Positions 33,457 through 44,860 of a stretch of 55,636 nucleotides of DNA are shown piece after piece. Position 1 is the first letter of the stretch, and each line of letters starts with the position of its first letter. The position numbers were made by a program, and so were the translations under genes. The notes beneath the pieces were generated by a model. It was given only the letters and a program-made list of their open reading frames with translations, was not told the DNA's origin and made no database searches. This DNA comes from Zygnema cylindricum (lineage: Eukaryota; Streptophyta; Zygnematophyceae; Zygnematales; Zygnemataceae): the NCBI GenBank assembly GCA_037447655.1, contig JBBHKE010000277.1, forward strand, positions 1-55,636, in the 5' to 3' direction.

Positions 33457-34505
33457 TGTAGAAACTAATGGTTTTTAAGTATTTTCTAGGTCTGAAAAGA
33501 AATATAGAAGCCGAGGCAGTCTATCTCTAACTTCTCTCTCCAACTCTCAAACTTCTCGCAGTCACTAAGACTTGCAGAGGAAGCTAGAGCCATGGCTACC
33601 TAGGCTATCCTGAGGTTTACGGGAAATTTATATTAGTTCGGGTTTATTTATTTAAAAGGTATGTGCCGGCGCCAGGAATTAATCCTTGTACCTACCGGTC
33701 GGCAGACAGGAAATAGCCGGTAGCCTTAGCCGTTAAGTCTAGGTGTCATGATACGTAGTATATAGTTTGATAGTTATTTTAAATATGTATACGTAGCGAT
33801 AAACCATTTAACTAGAATTAATTACGGGATACATAGATCCAGTAATATGTAATGTACGACTTACGGTACGGACATAAATCAGTACCGCGCATTTGTTTCG
33901 TAAATGAAACAAATACCGCGCATGTATTTATTACGGCTACGATTAAATCCGAATTTAATCGGACGGCCGGGATTAGCGCCGAGATCGCGGAGGAAGATTT
34001 CGGCGGTTTGTGGCCATCGCCACATCGGATGACGCGTGGCGAAATTCCGTTGGATTGTGGAATCTCCGGAGATTATGGCACCGAATCCGGATTTGACATG
34101 TGTCGACATTTTGGCCATGTCGTACAATGTCCGTACATAAAGTACACCGGCAACTGTACTTTTGCGTACGGAACTCAATTCTGATTGGTTCCGTACATCA
34201 GTAGATAGAGTCTGTGAGAGAGATAGGACTTAGAAAAATTAGAAGATAGGACCCCCTCTCCCAGAGAGCTTCTGTACAAAAGGTCAACTTTGACCCTCCA
34301 TAACTTACTGCTCAGGGGAGCAAATTCAAAGATTTTTTTTGCTATCGACTCAGGGGAGTCTTGCCTTCATAGAGGTGAAGTTGGTCAGAGTTATTTTCTT
34401 CCAGGGTGGCAGTTATTTTTTCTGAAACACAAAGGGGTCAGGGTTATCCTAGAGGCTTCTTAGAAGCTGTCCACTTTGAGGACTTATGGAGGTCTCAGAG
34501 TTTCA
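33457..34505 (+). repeat. 3' LTR of element B
   Basis: 1049 bp, TGTAGAAACTAATGG...CAGAGTTTCA. Conserved features: GCGTGGCG box (about 34034), six GTAC tetranucleotides within about 34121-34198, a probable U5 block TTTTTGCTATCGACTCA (about 34337), and a degraded antisense tRNA-like module (about 33665-33750). Confidence 0.95.
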
Positions 34506-34920
34506 ACATGACCAAAATGTCGACACGTGTTTTTTCTGGATTCGTTTCTGTAATCCCTGGAGATGCCAAAATCCAATGTCATGGTGGCATGTGTCATCTG
34601 ATGTGGCGGCGACCATAAACCACCGAAATCTTCTTCCGCGATCTCGGTATTCTTTCCGGCCGTCCGATTGAATGCCGATTTCAATTGTAGCCGTCATGAA
34701 TAGTTGCGATGTATTATTTTCGCTATCGAAACATATGCGCGGTACTTATTTATTCTTCGTACGCGTTATCTGTATTTTTCATAATCGACTCTATGTTCGT
34801 ATATAGTTGTCGTTTACTGAATTAGCCTATATGTTAACGTTTATATATTTATTACACACTATATCGTCTACCACTAATCCTAGAGTTAAATGGATGAGGC
34901 TACCGACTACCGACGGCATT
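34506..34920 (-). mobile_element. Cop1 LTR fragment, probably the 5' LTR of F
   Basis: In plus view ACATGACCAAAATGTCGACACG... matches 26449-26872 of the F LTR and stops at CGACGGCATT. It begins exactly at the end of B. Confidence 0.8.
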
Positions 34921-35055
34921 AGTCAATTCTCGGAAGAAGAGAACGACAACTGTCAAAGTGGTGGAGGATTTTTTTTTTTTCACGGAAATTGCGATTCGGA
35001 AATTGTAAATGGATTAATTTAGAACCTAATTAATTGAGAATTGATTAGATGCAGC
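34921..35055. other. Unassigned sequence
   Basis: Includes a 13-nt T run and an AT-rich imperfect palindrome (AATTTAGAACCTAATTAATT). No gene seen. Confidence 0.5.
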
Positions 35056-35059
35056 TGCT

Positions 35060-35490
35060 AGAACTACGTGCCGCTGTAGCCAGAGCTAGTGTTATTGTTA
35101 CTGCTGCTGCCAGTAGTACTAGATGCTGGCAGATGCTGGCAGTACTAGATGCTGGCAGATGCTGGCAGTGCTACTGCTGCTGCTAGTAGTACTAGCTGCT
35201 GGCAATGCTACTGGTGCTGCCAGTAGTTCTAGCTATTGGCAGTCAGTAGTACTAGATGCTGGCAGATGCTGGCAGTACTAGATGCTGGCAGATGCTGGCA
35301 GTGCTACTGCTGCTGCTAGTAGTACTAGCTGCTGGCAGTGCTACTGGTGCTGCCAGTAGTTCTAGCTACTGGCAGTGCTACAGGTGCTGCCAGTAGTTCT
35401 AGCTATTGGCAGTGCTACTGCTGCTGCTTATAGTACTAGCTGCTGTTGTTGCCAGTAGTACTAGGTGCTGGCAGTGCTACTACATCAGGT
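35060..35490. repeat. CTG/CAG-rich minisatellite
   Basis: Interspersed units GATGCTGGCAGTACTA, TGCTACTGCTGCTGC and CAGTAGTTCTAGCTA are repeated in higher-order blocks; for example, AGTACTAGATGCTGGCAGAT recurs at about 35116 and 35247. Stops occur on the plus strand, so it is unlikely to encode protein. Confidence 0.85.
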
Positions 35491-35511
35491 AATACTAGCT
35501 AGTGCTACTCC

Positions 35512-35795
35512 AATTAATAAAAATAAGAATAAGATTTTACAATTTGTACACTTCAAAAAATAATTAAAAATAATAAAAATAAAAGTTCATATTTTATACA
35601 CTTTAAAAAATGATAAATAATAATAATAATTAAAACTCACATTTTGTACAATTCATAAAATGATTAATAAAAATAAGAATAAAATATCACATTTTATAGA
35701 CTTCATAAAATATTGAATAAAAATAATAATAAGAATTCTCATTTTGTACACTTCAAAAATTAATAAATAAAAATAATTATAAAAAATCATGCTTG
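35512..35795. repeat. AT-rich tandem array, about 65-bp unit, 4-5 copies
   Basis: Each unit reads approximately CATTTTGTACACTTCAAAAA followed by TTAATAAAAATAATAATAAA. Copies diverge by several bases. Confidence 0.8.
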
Positions 35796-36205
35796 AAACG
35801 AACAGTCTTTAATTTTTTTTTCATATCATACTTTGACTAAATTAGTGTGGGTTTAAAGTTTTCATATGTGAAGTTTTGTACCCTAGTACGTACTAAATAA
35901 GTAACTATATGAAATAGTATTACAATATTAGTACTTTTCGTCAGTTACATTTTGTGGCGTTACCTTTTAAGACACGGAACAAAAATCACGTCGTACGTCG
36001 CGTTTCAGAAAAATTGTCGTCATCGCTAAAACAACATATTAAATAAAAATTTTATTTTATGAAATACAATATGTCGCGATATATATTGTGATAATTTTTG
36101 TTGGTCGCGGTACGATATATCGAGGACTTTCCTCGATCGATATTTGATATATCGAATATCAAAATTATCGCGATATGAAACTACCCGATACCCAACACTA
36201 GCAAA
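35796..36205. other. AT-rich DNA with ATATCGCGATAT-type palindromes
   Basis: No gene. TATCGCGATA-like palindromes lie around 36070-36180, and CCCGATACCCAACACTAG at 36184-36201 resembles an inverted hAT terminal motif (CTAGTGTTGGGTATCGGG), without a partner that I can find. Confidence 0.4.
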
Positions 36206-36411
36206 TACCACCTTGAATCGTTATTAGCGTCAATGTTTTTTTCGCCACTTAAAACATCTTTTCTCCGTACACAATTGTCGGATTTTCAATTTGCGACTGC
36301 CAATCGGAAGTTGACAATCTTACCTTTCAATCACAACCGTCAGATCCACAACAGAGAAAAATGTTATAAGTGGCTAAACAAACATTGACGCTAATAGCGA
36401 TTCACGGTGTA
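36206..36411. mobile_element. MITE family M1, copy c
   Basis: Arms TTGAATCGTTATTAGCGTC and the inverse GACGCTAATAGCGATTCACG, with the M1 core CGCCACTTAAAACATC and CAACCGTCAGATCC. Terminal bases have diverged from GTACACCGTG on the left. Confidence 0.75.
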
Positions 36412-37939
36412 ATTTGGGCATAGGGAATTAAATTTATTAGCAAGCATTGCTGCGGAGCGACAAGAGCAGTAGTGTTGTACGACTATACGACTGCACGATT
36501 GTTTGACTGTACAACCGTACGACTGCAGAGCGTATGCTATAGACAAAGGAAAGTACAGTGGCCGAAAATATTGCTTCGGCACTCAAGCCAAGATACTTAA
36601 GCGAAGGAAGGAAGGAATAATAACAAGGTAGCAAATTTTAAAGAAACGATTATTTAAACATCGAAAGTAATCTTTTATGTAAAACTTATTACGGACAATG
36701 TAAAGAGTGGGTCAGTAAAACTGTTGAAAAACAATATAGTGAACCGTATGTATTGTTAATAAAAAATAGCAGCAATCTTATAATAAATTCATTATAGATC
36801 ATTGTTGTGTTAGTTTGAAGAAAAGTCAATTCGTCTACAATTTTAAAACATTCAAGTATATAAATCTCTACATTTGATTGTAAATTGGTTATTTATTACA
36901 TTTATTACCATTGTTCTTAATCAATAATCGCATAATTGTAAATTCACCCACCTGAAACCTATAGGATAAATATATGATATCAAAATAAATTCAATATATA
37001 TTTATTAGTCAACGACTGAATACGAAAAATAATCTACGAAGGTCCCGACCGACAAAGAAATGTTTGTACATTTTGATTGATTTACGTTGGTTCTAAAAAA
37101 CATACAACATTATATTAACATATTATAATTTGAGTGTATTACTTCCAATTGAAACATCTACTAATAAAATGTTGGAATTATTGGGAGAATCGACGGATCA
37201 GGCGAAATCATGTTTTAGTTCGATGTGAAGAATCGACCGTCCGCGGATTTGTTGACGTTTTGGTTCGCGTGACGCGATTCGATTTTGAGTATGGTTTCAC
37301 GATTTGCATCAGAGTACCTTTGGTTTGTTCAATGTACGACGATTCAATACTAGCCGCTACATAGATTATTCATGTATGATGGTTCACTTTGGTTTTGTCT
37401 GTTTTGTATTGTTTTGAATGGCGACTTTGATATTTAGTGCGCTGTACGCGTCTAGTTCGTTTTAGTGCGCGAATTTTCTTGACCGACGACTATGATATTT
37501 AGTGCGTTGTACGTGTCTAGTTCGTTTTAGTGCGCGCCACTTTGTTTCGACACTTGAATGTCTTGTTAGGCGTATGACCGCCTGTGGACTTCAGCGCCCT
37601 TGTCTATTTTCATTCAGTGGAGTAATTTGTCATTAGTTGTCGTTTAGTGGAGTAATTGGTCATTATTTGTCGGTGTTAAGAAGGTAGGTTAGTGTGTGTT
37701 ACCATCATTTTCGTATGCAGTCTGGTGAGATGCATCATGTGTATGAGAGATATACATAAAAGTGAATAAAGTAAAGAACTGAGGAAAGAGGAAAAGTAAG
37801 ACTTAAGATATATGTAAGAGTGAGCAAGGAGTAGAGATGGAGAGAGGTTGTTATTAAGACAGCTTCGGCTCAATATATTGATATTTGGCCGACATGTTTT
37901 ATTTTGAACCATGAGTGTTTTATGAGGAATATGTTTGTA
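36412..37939. other. Intergenic DNA with short tandem duplications
   Basis: No gene recognised. A 65-bp unit containing TGATATTTAGTGCG and TCTAGTTCGTTTTAGTGCGC is present twice (about 37426 and 37491), and a 31-bp unit with AGTGGAGTAATT is duplicated (about 37616-37675). Open frames here lack family features. Confidence 0.5.
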
Positions 37940-37944
37940 TAAGC

Positions 37945-38436
37945 TGAAAATGATCTTACACAAAAATCAGAGTGCAAGATAACAGCGGAAGTATTCACAA
38001 AAAATCACATAAAAGAGGACTGTCCACAAAAGCCAATATATTCCATGGACATTTTCTCCCATAATAAGTGTGTCTTTTTCCATCCCACTAATCTACAGTA
38101 TATAGTACACCAAACATCACGTCACTACTTCAAACTATAAACCAAGACAAAATGTAAAGTGCGCACGAAGCGCCTACCAAACCAAACCGAAACAACATGA
38201 AATTGCGTAGTACTAAAGTACTACCACACGTACATACGAAAACCAACTAACGACAAACATTACACACCAAACAACATCTGTACCTGATCGTCGCAAAATC
38301 GAATCTACGCGAGACTGGGAATCTTCGAAACATACTAAGACAAAAACAAGACCACACGTTTGACAACAAAAGACAAACTAAGACTATTCGGTCGCGCGAC
38401 AGGCCGCGACGACCGATTACAATTTTATCCTTAACA
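37945..38436 (-). repeat. 3' LTR of element C (492 bp, uninterrupted)
   Basis: Preserves the empty sites of both insertions found in the 5' LTR: AACATCTGTACCTG near 38275 and CATACTAAGACAAAAAC near 38330. Confidence 0.95.
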
Positions 38437-40030
38437 ATCCCTCTTTCAAAATAGTAATCATTACACCAAGCCTAATTTAGGTCTTCCTCTCAAAAGTACT
38501 TCATAGCCGTAGCTTTTATCAACATATCCGCGGCTTTCTCCAACGTCGTAACGTACAAAAATTCAACCTCCTTCGTAGCGACCAAATCAAGGACAAAATG
38601 CCATTGAATCCTTATGTGCTTTGTCTTTTTGTGAAAGACAGGATTCTTGACCAACGCTATCGAACTCATATTGTCAGAAAAGATTTTCATACATCTAATA
38701 GACCTCCCCAATTCTCGAAATAACTCTTTGATCCAAATCAACGCCTTACACGTATGACATGCAACCATATACTTTGCTTCGATTGAACTTAGTGCAACAG
38801 TTGGCTAGAGTGGCGAACTCCAAGAAACCGCCGCGCCGCCAAAAACAAAAGCATATCCAGACATTGACTTTCCTGTATCAAAGTCGCCGCCCCAATCTAC
38901 GTCACAATATCCCACGCATTCGAAAGACTCATGTCCAGATCGAAATAATAATCCAATCTCAATCGTACTTGCAAGGTAACGAAAGATTCTCTTCATGGCC
39001 TCCCAATGAATCTTCTTAGGAGCCTGACAAAATCGGCTCACAACAGAAACTGCGACTGAAATATCCGGTCGCGTGGCCACACTTAAATACATTAAACTTC
39101 CAACGGCCTCACTATAAGGCACTTGGACAGTTTCCTCCTCAAATTTGCGATATTGAAGTTTGAAATCTAGTGGTGTCAAAACTGGCTTAGAATCCCACAT
39201 GGCAAATTTTGTTAGTACTTCTTTTACAATATTGCGCTTACGACAATTTAATATCACCATTATCGTACCTTAAAACCTCCACTCCAAGAATATATCGTAT
39301 GTCCCCCAAATCTGTGACTGTATTGTGTAGACGCAGGTAATTTTTCAATTCCGCGATTCGCGTTAACTTGTCACACATCATCAAAAAATCATCCGCTTAG
39401 ACAAAAAATATAATTTGATCCTCCCCCTCACCTTTTCCATAAACTCCAGAGTTTGAAACTGTTTGTACAAATCTAAATTCGGTCAGGACTTTGTGTTATC
39501 GTAAGTACCAAGTCCTTGGCGCTTGCTTAAGTCCGTACAAGGACTTTCGCAGCCGCCATACCTTCCCCTCTTTCGACACTACTCATTCCGGAACTTTTAC
39601 ATAAACCTCCTCCTCTAAGTTACCATCGAAGAACGCAGTTTCTACGTCCATTTGGTGAATATGCTTCTTGTCGGCAGCGGCAATGGCAATAATTATTCTT
39701 AAAGAATCAAATTTAACCACTGGTGCGTATGTTTCCGAATAATCAACTCCCTCCCTTTGTTGAAAAACTGAGCCTTATGTTTTACTACTTCCCCCGATGC
39801 AACAGTTTTTGTTTTAAAAATCCATTTTGCATCAATAGCCTTTTTACCCTCAGGTAGGCTCACCTCCTCAAAAGTACGGTTGTCAATAATTGACTAAAGT
39901 TCTTTTTCCCACGCCGGTTTCCAATGTGTCTCCCAATCGCATGATTTCCGTGCTTCCACGTACGATTGCTGATCGTCTGGCTTTTCTCACATAATGATTG
40001 CTATAAAAGAAAATCATCCTCACTCGCCGC
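38437..40030 (-). pseudogene. Element C RT and RNase H
   Basis: On the minus strand RT is fragmented between about 39900 and 39300. RNase H follows: PYSEAVGSLMYLSVATRPDI (about 39110), the catalytic region VGYCDVDWGGDFDTGKSMSG (about 38900), LSSIEAKYMVACHT (about 38770), SDNMSSIALVKNPVFHKKTK (about 38680) and a C-terminal ADMLIKA motif (about 38510). Several frameshifts and stops separate RT blocks, so no active polymerase could be made. Confidence 0.85.
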
Positions 40031-40399
40031 CGAAATAAAATAATACGAATTCTCCACATTTCCTTTACCATCAAAAGAAAGATGCATACTCCTCATCGGC
40101 TCAAATTCTTTCTCCTCCTTGCCGGTTCCACCTCAATAATATTCGGTTCACTCGATTTAGAAGACGAAGTTTTCCTCGTGGCCGAAAACATTCGGAAATT
40201 TTCACTTCGTGAATCCCCACCAATGTTACCAAAATTTACATTTTCCGCAATGTTATCTTCCCCCTCTTAACATTGGAGGTGGATTCTGGCTCAATTTCGA
40301 AATCCGAACCTTCCGAGGCATTAAGATCACCAATTTCAAATTCCTCATGAAAATCGATATTAGAATGATGCTTGGCCGATCGAGAGATTGTGGTTAATA

Positions 40400-41690
40400 A
40401 ATCCTCGTGAAAATCCACATTTTCCGATTCCTCAATGATATGTCAAATTCGATCATAAACTTGATAAAGACTCCCTTTTGAATTATATCCCACAAAGTAA
40501 CCACTCCAACTCCTCGATGCAAATTTACCTTTTCTTTTTTGTGCTTGAATATAAACCGAAGCACGACATCCCCAAATCCGAATGTGGTGTAGAGTAGGCT
40601 TTGGGCCATACCACAATTCGTAAGGAGTCTTATCACCCAAAACCAATGTAATCCTCAGGTTGCAAATATATTTCGCCGTTAATATTGCATCGCCCCATAG
40701 ATTAATGCTCTCTCCGTATTGTGCACCATGGAACTTACCATTTCTTGCAGCGTACGGATCTTTCTTTCTGCCACTCCATTGGATTCCGGTGAGTAAGATG
40801 CTGTATATTGGTGAGAAATTCCCCACTCTTTGCAATAAGGATAAAAAACAAGAAATTCCCCTCCATTATCCGATCTAATAAATTTTAACTTTCTCTCACA
40901 TTGCCTTTCGACCATCACATGCCACTCTTGAAGACGTAAAAATGCTTTGGATTTGTGTTTCAGTAATATTACCCATGTGAAGCGAGAGAAGTCGTCCACC
41001 ACCACCATAATATATTTGTTTCCACCAATCGTCTCCGGTTTAACGTCCCTATGTAAATCAATATGTACATGATCAAGCGGATGCTTAGATCGATGCATTG
41101 GATCTTTAGCCGGATGTGGCTTTCGGATTTGTCTCCCCTTACTACATCCCTCACACCCATTAATTTTCTCCCCCGACGCTAAGTCTAATCCCCTTACACT
41201 CCCATTTTTAATCATCCGTCGTAAACTCGCCTCGGAGGTATGACACATCCGGTGGTGCCAGGTTAAATCGCCTTTTAATTCAGAGATATGCGAAATAATA
41301 TATCCGAAATTTGGGGGGGATTAGAGCGACGCCATATTAAACGACTGTGCATAAATTCCGTCACGTCACCTTTGCCTATTTGTACACCATCCGGTCGTAC
41401 AATTTTTATTGTGGAGTCTCCGTACGCAAGGACGCTATAGCTCGCTCGCTGAATTTGTGGTACGCTGAGAAGGTTCACTGAACCTTCAAGTAGGTACAAA
41501 ACATTCGTCAGCTCGATTTGCGTTAATTTTTCTACGCCATGTGAATCCAAATTTGGTAAGTCCAACCGTACGGTACCCACTGTATTGATTGGAATCATCT
41601 GTCCACTTGTAACAATGATTTTTTTCGGTACCGTGAGTTAGCGCAAATCGTGGAAAAGTGACGCGTCCGTACAAACGTGGTGTGACGCGC
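40400..41690 (-). pseudogene. Element C protease and integrase
   Basis: The protease motif IDSSASHHVCTDA is at about 41690 (DSG changed to DSS). The pre-integrase zinc region is MCHTSEASLRRM (about 41248) with NGCEGCSKGRQ. The integrase core has HIDLHRDV (first Asp, about 41075), RSDNGGEF (second Asp, about 40880) and the SNGVAERKIRTLQ block (about 40780) holding the catalytic Glu. Its C-terminal part ELWYGPKPTLHHIRIWGC is at about 40600. All three catalytic acids are present, but frame changes near 40680 and elsewhere break the chain. Sequence between 40030 and 40400 is the acidic linker to RT. Confidence 0.88.
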
Positions 41691-41729
41691 TAGAATCGAT
41701 GATCCACTCCTTTTCGAGTATCGTAGCAC

Positions 41730-43242
41730 CTGTCAACAAATCAAACGAGAGGTTAAGGGCGGAAAATATCTGCGCCTCTCCTCCTTTTTCAAATTGATCA
41801 TCGCCTTAAAAATGTCCTCCTCCTCTTCCATGGCGGCCTCCGCGACCACCGCGACCACCAAGACGACCGCCGCCACGACCACCGTATCGGCCGCCGCCGT
41901 CTCCTCTACCGCCGCCGCCTCCACTATCGGCCTTCGAATAACATTGGGGGCTTATATGGCCCCATTTCCCGCAAAAATGACATCAACGCTGCTTATTTGG
42001 GCAAGAAGTTGCCATATGACCAAGTTTGCCGCATTCAAAACATGCAATATTAGTGAGATCTGAATATCCGGGCTGGGAAGGAGATCTCCCGACCCTTTGG
42101 TGTCTCTCCCCCCTCTTCCTCGGATTTCCCCCTCTTTTACCTCCTCTTCCCCGAAGATAATTTAGATCGGGCGTTTCCGGTGTCGTTGCATTGAGGGAAC
42201 TGGTCGGTTGAGGTCCACTGGACGAGCTTGGACGATTCGCCTCGGTTGATTTAAGGAATGTTATGATGTAGTCCAAGGTATTGGAATCCCTCGATAAAAG
42301 AACATCCCTTAAATGTATCACTTTGTCTGGTAAGGCATGGATGAAGACCGATGCTTTATCACTCTCATTGATAAAATTTCCCAAATTTGCGAGTTGTTCA
42401 ATAATAATGTTAAATCACTTCGCGGCTTCATCGATCGACTCACTTGACTTGACCTTAAAAGAGGTATAATCGGTATAAATGTGTTGCCATTTATTTTGAA
42501 CACTCTTTTCGAAGTGATTCTCAAGAGCCACCCAACAATCATGGGCAAATCTTCGGGTGAGAAATAAATCATGAATAGTAGTGCTGCATGATTGGAATAA
42601 ACCGCCGATAGCGGAAAGATTTTTCTTCGTCCATACTCGATAAGGCCTCCAATCCGAGGTAGGCATTTTGTCAACTCCTTTCACCACCTTCCAAAGCCGC
42701 TTGAGTTTAAATTGACCTTTGATACATTTCTTCCATGATTGATAATTCGTTCCATTGAAGATGACGATCTTGCCGGACATAGATTCAACCGGTTCGTCCC
42801 CTTCACTCCAATCATCAAGGTTGGAATCATCATTGATGGGAAGTTTTCCCTTTCGAATCAATTTCCTTCTCTCCTCTTCATCTACCTCATCTCCTTCCGT
42901 ATCAACGACGCTTTGTGTCGGAATGGGATCTCCGAAATATGGAGGTCTTGTAACACGGTTTGCCTCGAAAATCCGTTGATCAACATAGCGAAAAAGACCA
43001 TCCATCAGTTTTTGAAGACGAACTTCCATCGCGTCATCTTCCTCCTTCTTTTTCCCCTCATTTTCATTCTTTTGTCCGATCGGATTGATCGGAACGACCT
43101 CCTCAAAAGTTTTGCCGGTGAAGGCAAATGGAGTTTCTACTTCCGGATCCGAATATGATTCGGATTCGGATGGATCCGGAGGTTGAGGAATCATCGTAGA
43201 AGAAGAAGGCATCATAGGAGAAGGGGTATTTTTCTTCTTTCT
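41730..43242 (-). pseudogene. Element C gag with two zinc knuckles and RGG tail
   Basis: Starts at ATG 43242 (MGRKKKNTPSPMMP). The acidic N-terminal region is followed by the copia gag core FNGTNYQSWKKCIKGQFKLK (about 42755) and VALENHFEKSVQNKWQ (about 42515). An in-frame TGA occurs near 42415. Two CCHC zinc knuckles follow, CFECGKLGHMATSC (about 42040) and CHFCGKWGHISPQC (about 41985) after another stop, then a Gly/Arg-rich tail (GGRGGRGGRHGRGGG). The double knuckle and RGG-like tail would bind RNA. Non-functional because of the stops. Confidence 0.88.
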
Positions 43243-43293
43243 CCCCATGGCGGCCAAACTAGTCACCCTTCTACACCTCAATGGAGCACACAA

Positions 43294-43305
43294 GCTCCGA
43301 TACCA
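43294..43305 (-). promoter_or_regulatory. Primer-binding site of element C (conventional)
   Basis: Minus-strand TGGTATCGGAGC, two bases after the 5' LTR end, matches the initiator tRNA-Met 3'-end site TGGTATCAGAGC in 11 of 12 positions. Confidence 0.88.
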
Positions 43306-43640
43306 ATTGAAAATGATCTTACACAAAAATCAGAGTGCAAGATAACAGCGGAAGCATTCACATAAAATCACATAAGAGAGGACTGTCCACAAAAGCCAAT
43401 ATATTCCATGGACATTTTCTCCAATAATAAGTGTCTTTTTCCCTCCCACTAATCTGCAGTATATAGTACACCAAACGTCACGTCACTACTTCAAACTATA
43501 AACCAAGACAAAATGTAAAGTGCGCACGGAGCGCCTACCAAACCAAACCGAAACAACATGAAACTGCGTAGTTCTAAAGTACTACCATACGTACACACGA
43601 AAACCAACTAACGACAAACATTACACACCAAACAACATCT

Positions 43641-43885
43641 AAATCTTGCAACTTTTTGGCCTCCCGGGGTGCCGAAGGCATCCACGTCGCGCAGTATTAT
43701 CCGCGCGACCGCTCGGTTAGGGTTTTATTTTTCGGTTTTTTTGTTTTTTTATTATAAAAGCAACCTTAAACCCGAAACCCTATTTATCGTACCCAATCCC
43801 AAGAGGTGCCGAAATGTCGGCGCGTGGTGGTGCGGGGTGCCTTAGGTCCCACACTTGTATGAGGGCTTGTTCGATACCCATACAT
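43641..43885. mobile_element. Small insertion of about 245 bp, possible SINE
   Basis: Begins AAATCTTGCAAC after ACATCT and ends ATACCCAT before a second ACATCT, so a 6-bp duplication flanks it. The minus strand reads TATGGGTATCGAACAAGCCC at one end and an A-rich run (ATAATAAAAAAACAAAAAAA) later, compatible with a Pol III-derived element. Class not proven. Confidence 0.55.
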
Positions 43886-43919
43886 CTGTACCTGATCGTC
43901 TCATACGAAACAAAGTAAG

Positions 43920-44100
43920 ACAAAAAACCGAATCTACGCGAGACCGGGAATCTTCGAAACAAACTACGAAACAAAGTAAGACAAAAAACAGAATCTACGC
44001 GAGACCGGGAATCTTCGAAACAAACTACGAAACAAAGTAAGACAAAAAACAGAATCTATGCGAGATCGGGAATCTTCGAAACAAACTACGAAACATACTA
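43920..44100. repeat. Tandem triplication of a 62-bp LTR segment
   Basis: Unit GAATCTACGCGAGACCGGGA...AAACAAAGTAAGACAAAAAA is present about three times; the 3' LTR has it once (38310-38350). Confidence 0.85.
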
Positions 44101-44860
44101 AGGGTGGAATTCCATTAGGCCGTCCCAGTAAATGTACGTAAAATTCTACTGGCAGCGTTTACTGGAAGACTATTCCATTTTGTCGGGCCAGTAACAAACC
44201 TTCCTCAATTATGATTAGCGCCACGTAGGTTAGAGTCCAGATTTGAAAATCTTAAATAAAATCTTCAAACGGAATGTCAGAACGAAATATCTGTACGGCC
44301 GGAGGTAGTTAATGATTCGTACGTAAATTTTGCGGCCAGATTTTGATTTTGAAAACTGAAATCAAAATTTCGAAACGGAATGGCAAAAAGACGCGGCAAA
44401 CTTTGAAGGTCGCGGCAAACTTTGAATGTCGGTGGATGTCAGACGGAGCGTGCGAAAAAAAATTCGGCTCACTTGCATCCAGCGTGGCAGGCGGCACATG
44501 GACCGTACGACGTAGGCACATGGCCTATACGACGTGTAGACCTGTGATCGCTTGTTCAAAACAGATATTTTTTTTCTTTTTCACGTGTACCAATGGTACA
44601 CGTCTAGTATCATACAACTCTCCTCGCGAGGAGACTATCGTGACACTGGATGATGTGCGCGATTGCTTCGCGGATCTGAAAATGTGAAATATCCAACGGC
44701 CAGGAATTACGCCTACATCATTGGAGCCTTCCGACAGCTTTCCAGTAAAGAATTTTCGTCTGACAACTTTTTTTTTAAGGTACGGCGTGGTACGAATATG
44801 TACGAACCTGTACGGCATCCAGTAACGAACCACACTTTTCTTCTAATGGAATTCCACCCT
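44101..44860. mobile_element. MITE-like element M2, 760 bp
   Basis: Perfect 18-bp terminal inverted repeats AGGGTGGAATTCCATTAG. It is inserted in the 5' LTR of C; the empty site CATACTA|AGACAAAAAC is preserved in the 3' LTR. Because of the A between the flanks the target duplication is ambiguous (none, or TA/TAA with a one-base change). Contains four GTAC motifs in 39 bp near its right end. The open frames inside have no transposase features, so it is non-autonomous. Confidence 0.88.

Larger units (their letters stand above)
28060..34505 (+). mobile_element. Cop1 element B, full-length LTR retrotransposon, inactivated
   Basis: 6446 bp with LTRs 28060-29107 and 33457-34505, a primer-binding site at 29108, gag-protease-integrase-RT-RNase H order (copia order, Ty1/copia superfamily) and a polypurine tract GGGGAG at 33451-33456. 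It is flanked by CCCTT on the left and ACATG on the right, so there is no target duplication. The left LTR begins TATAGAAAC instead of TGTAGAAAC. Left flank is element F RT sequence and right flank is an F LTR, implying a deletion after insertion. It is the reference copy for all other Cop1 fragments here. Confidence 0.95.

Noticed and set aside
41794-42063. Ala/Thr-rich plus-strand frame
   Set aside because: Antisense shadow of the Gly/Arg-rich tail of element C gag.
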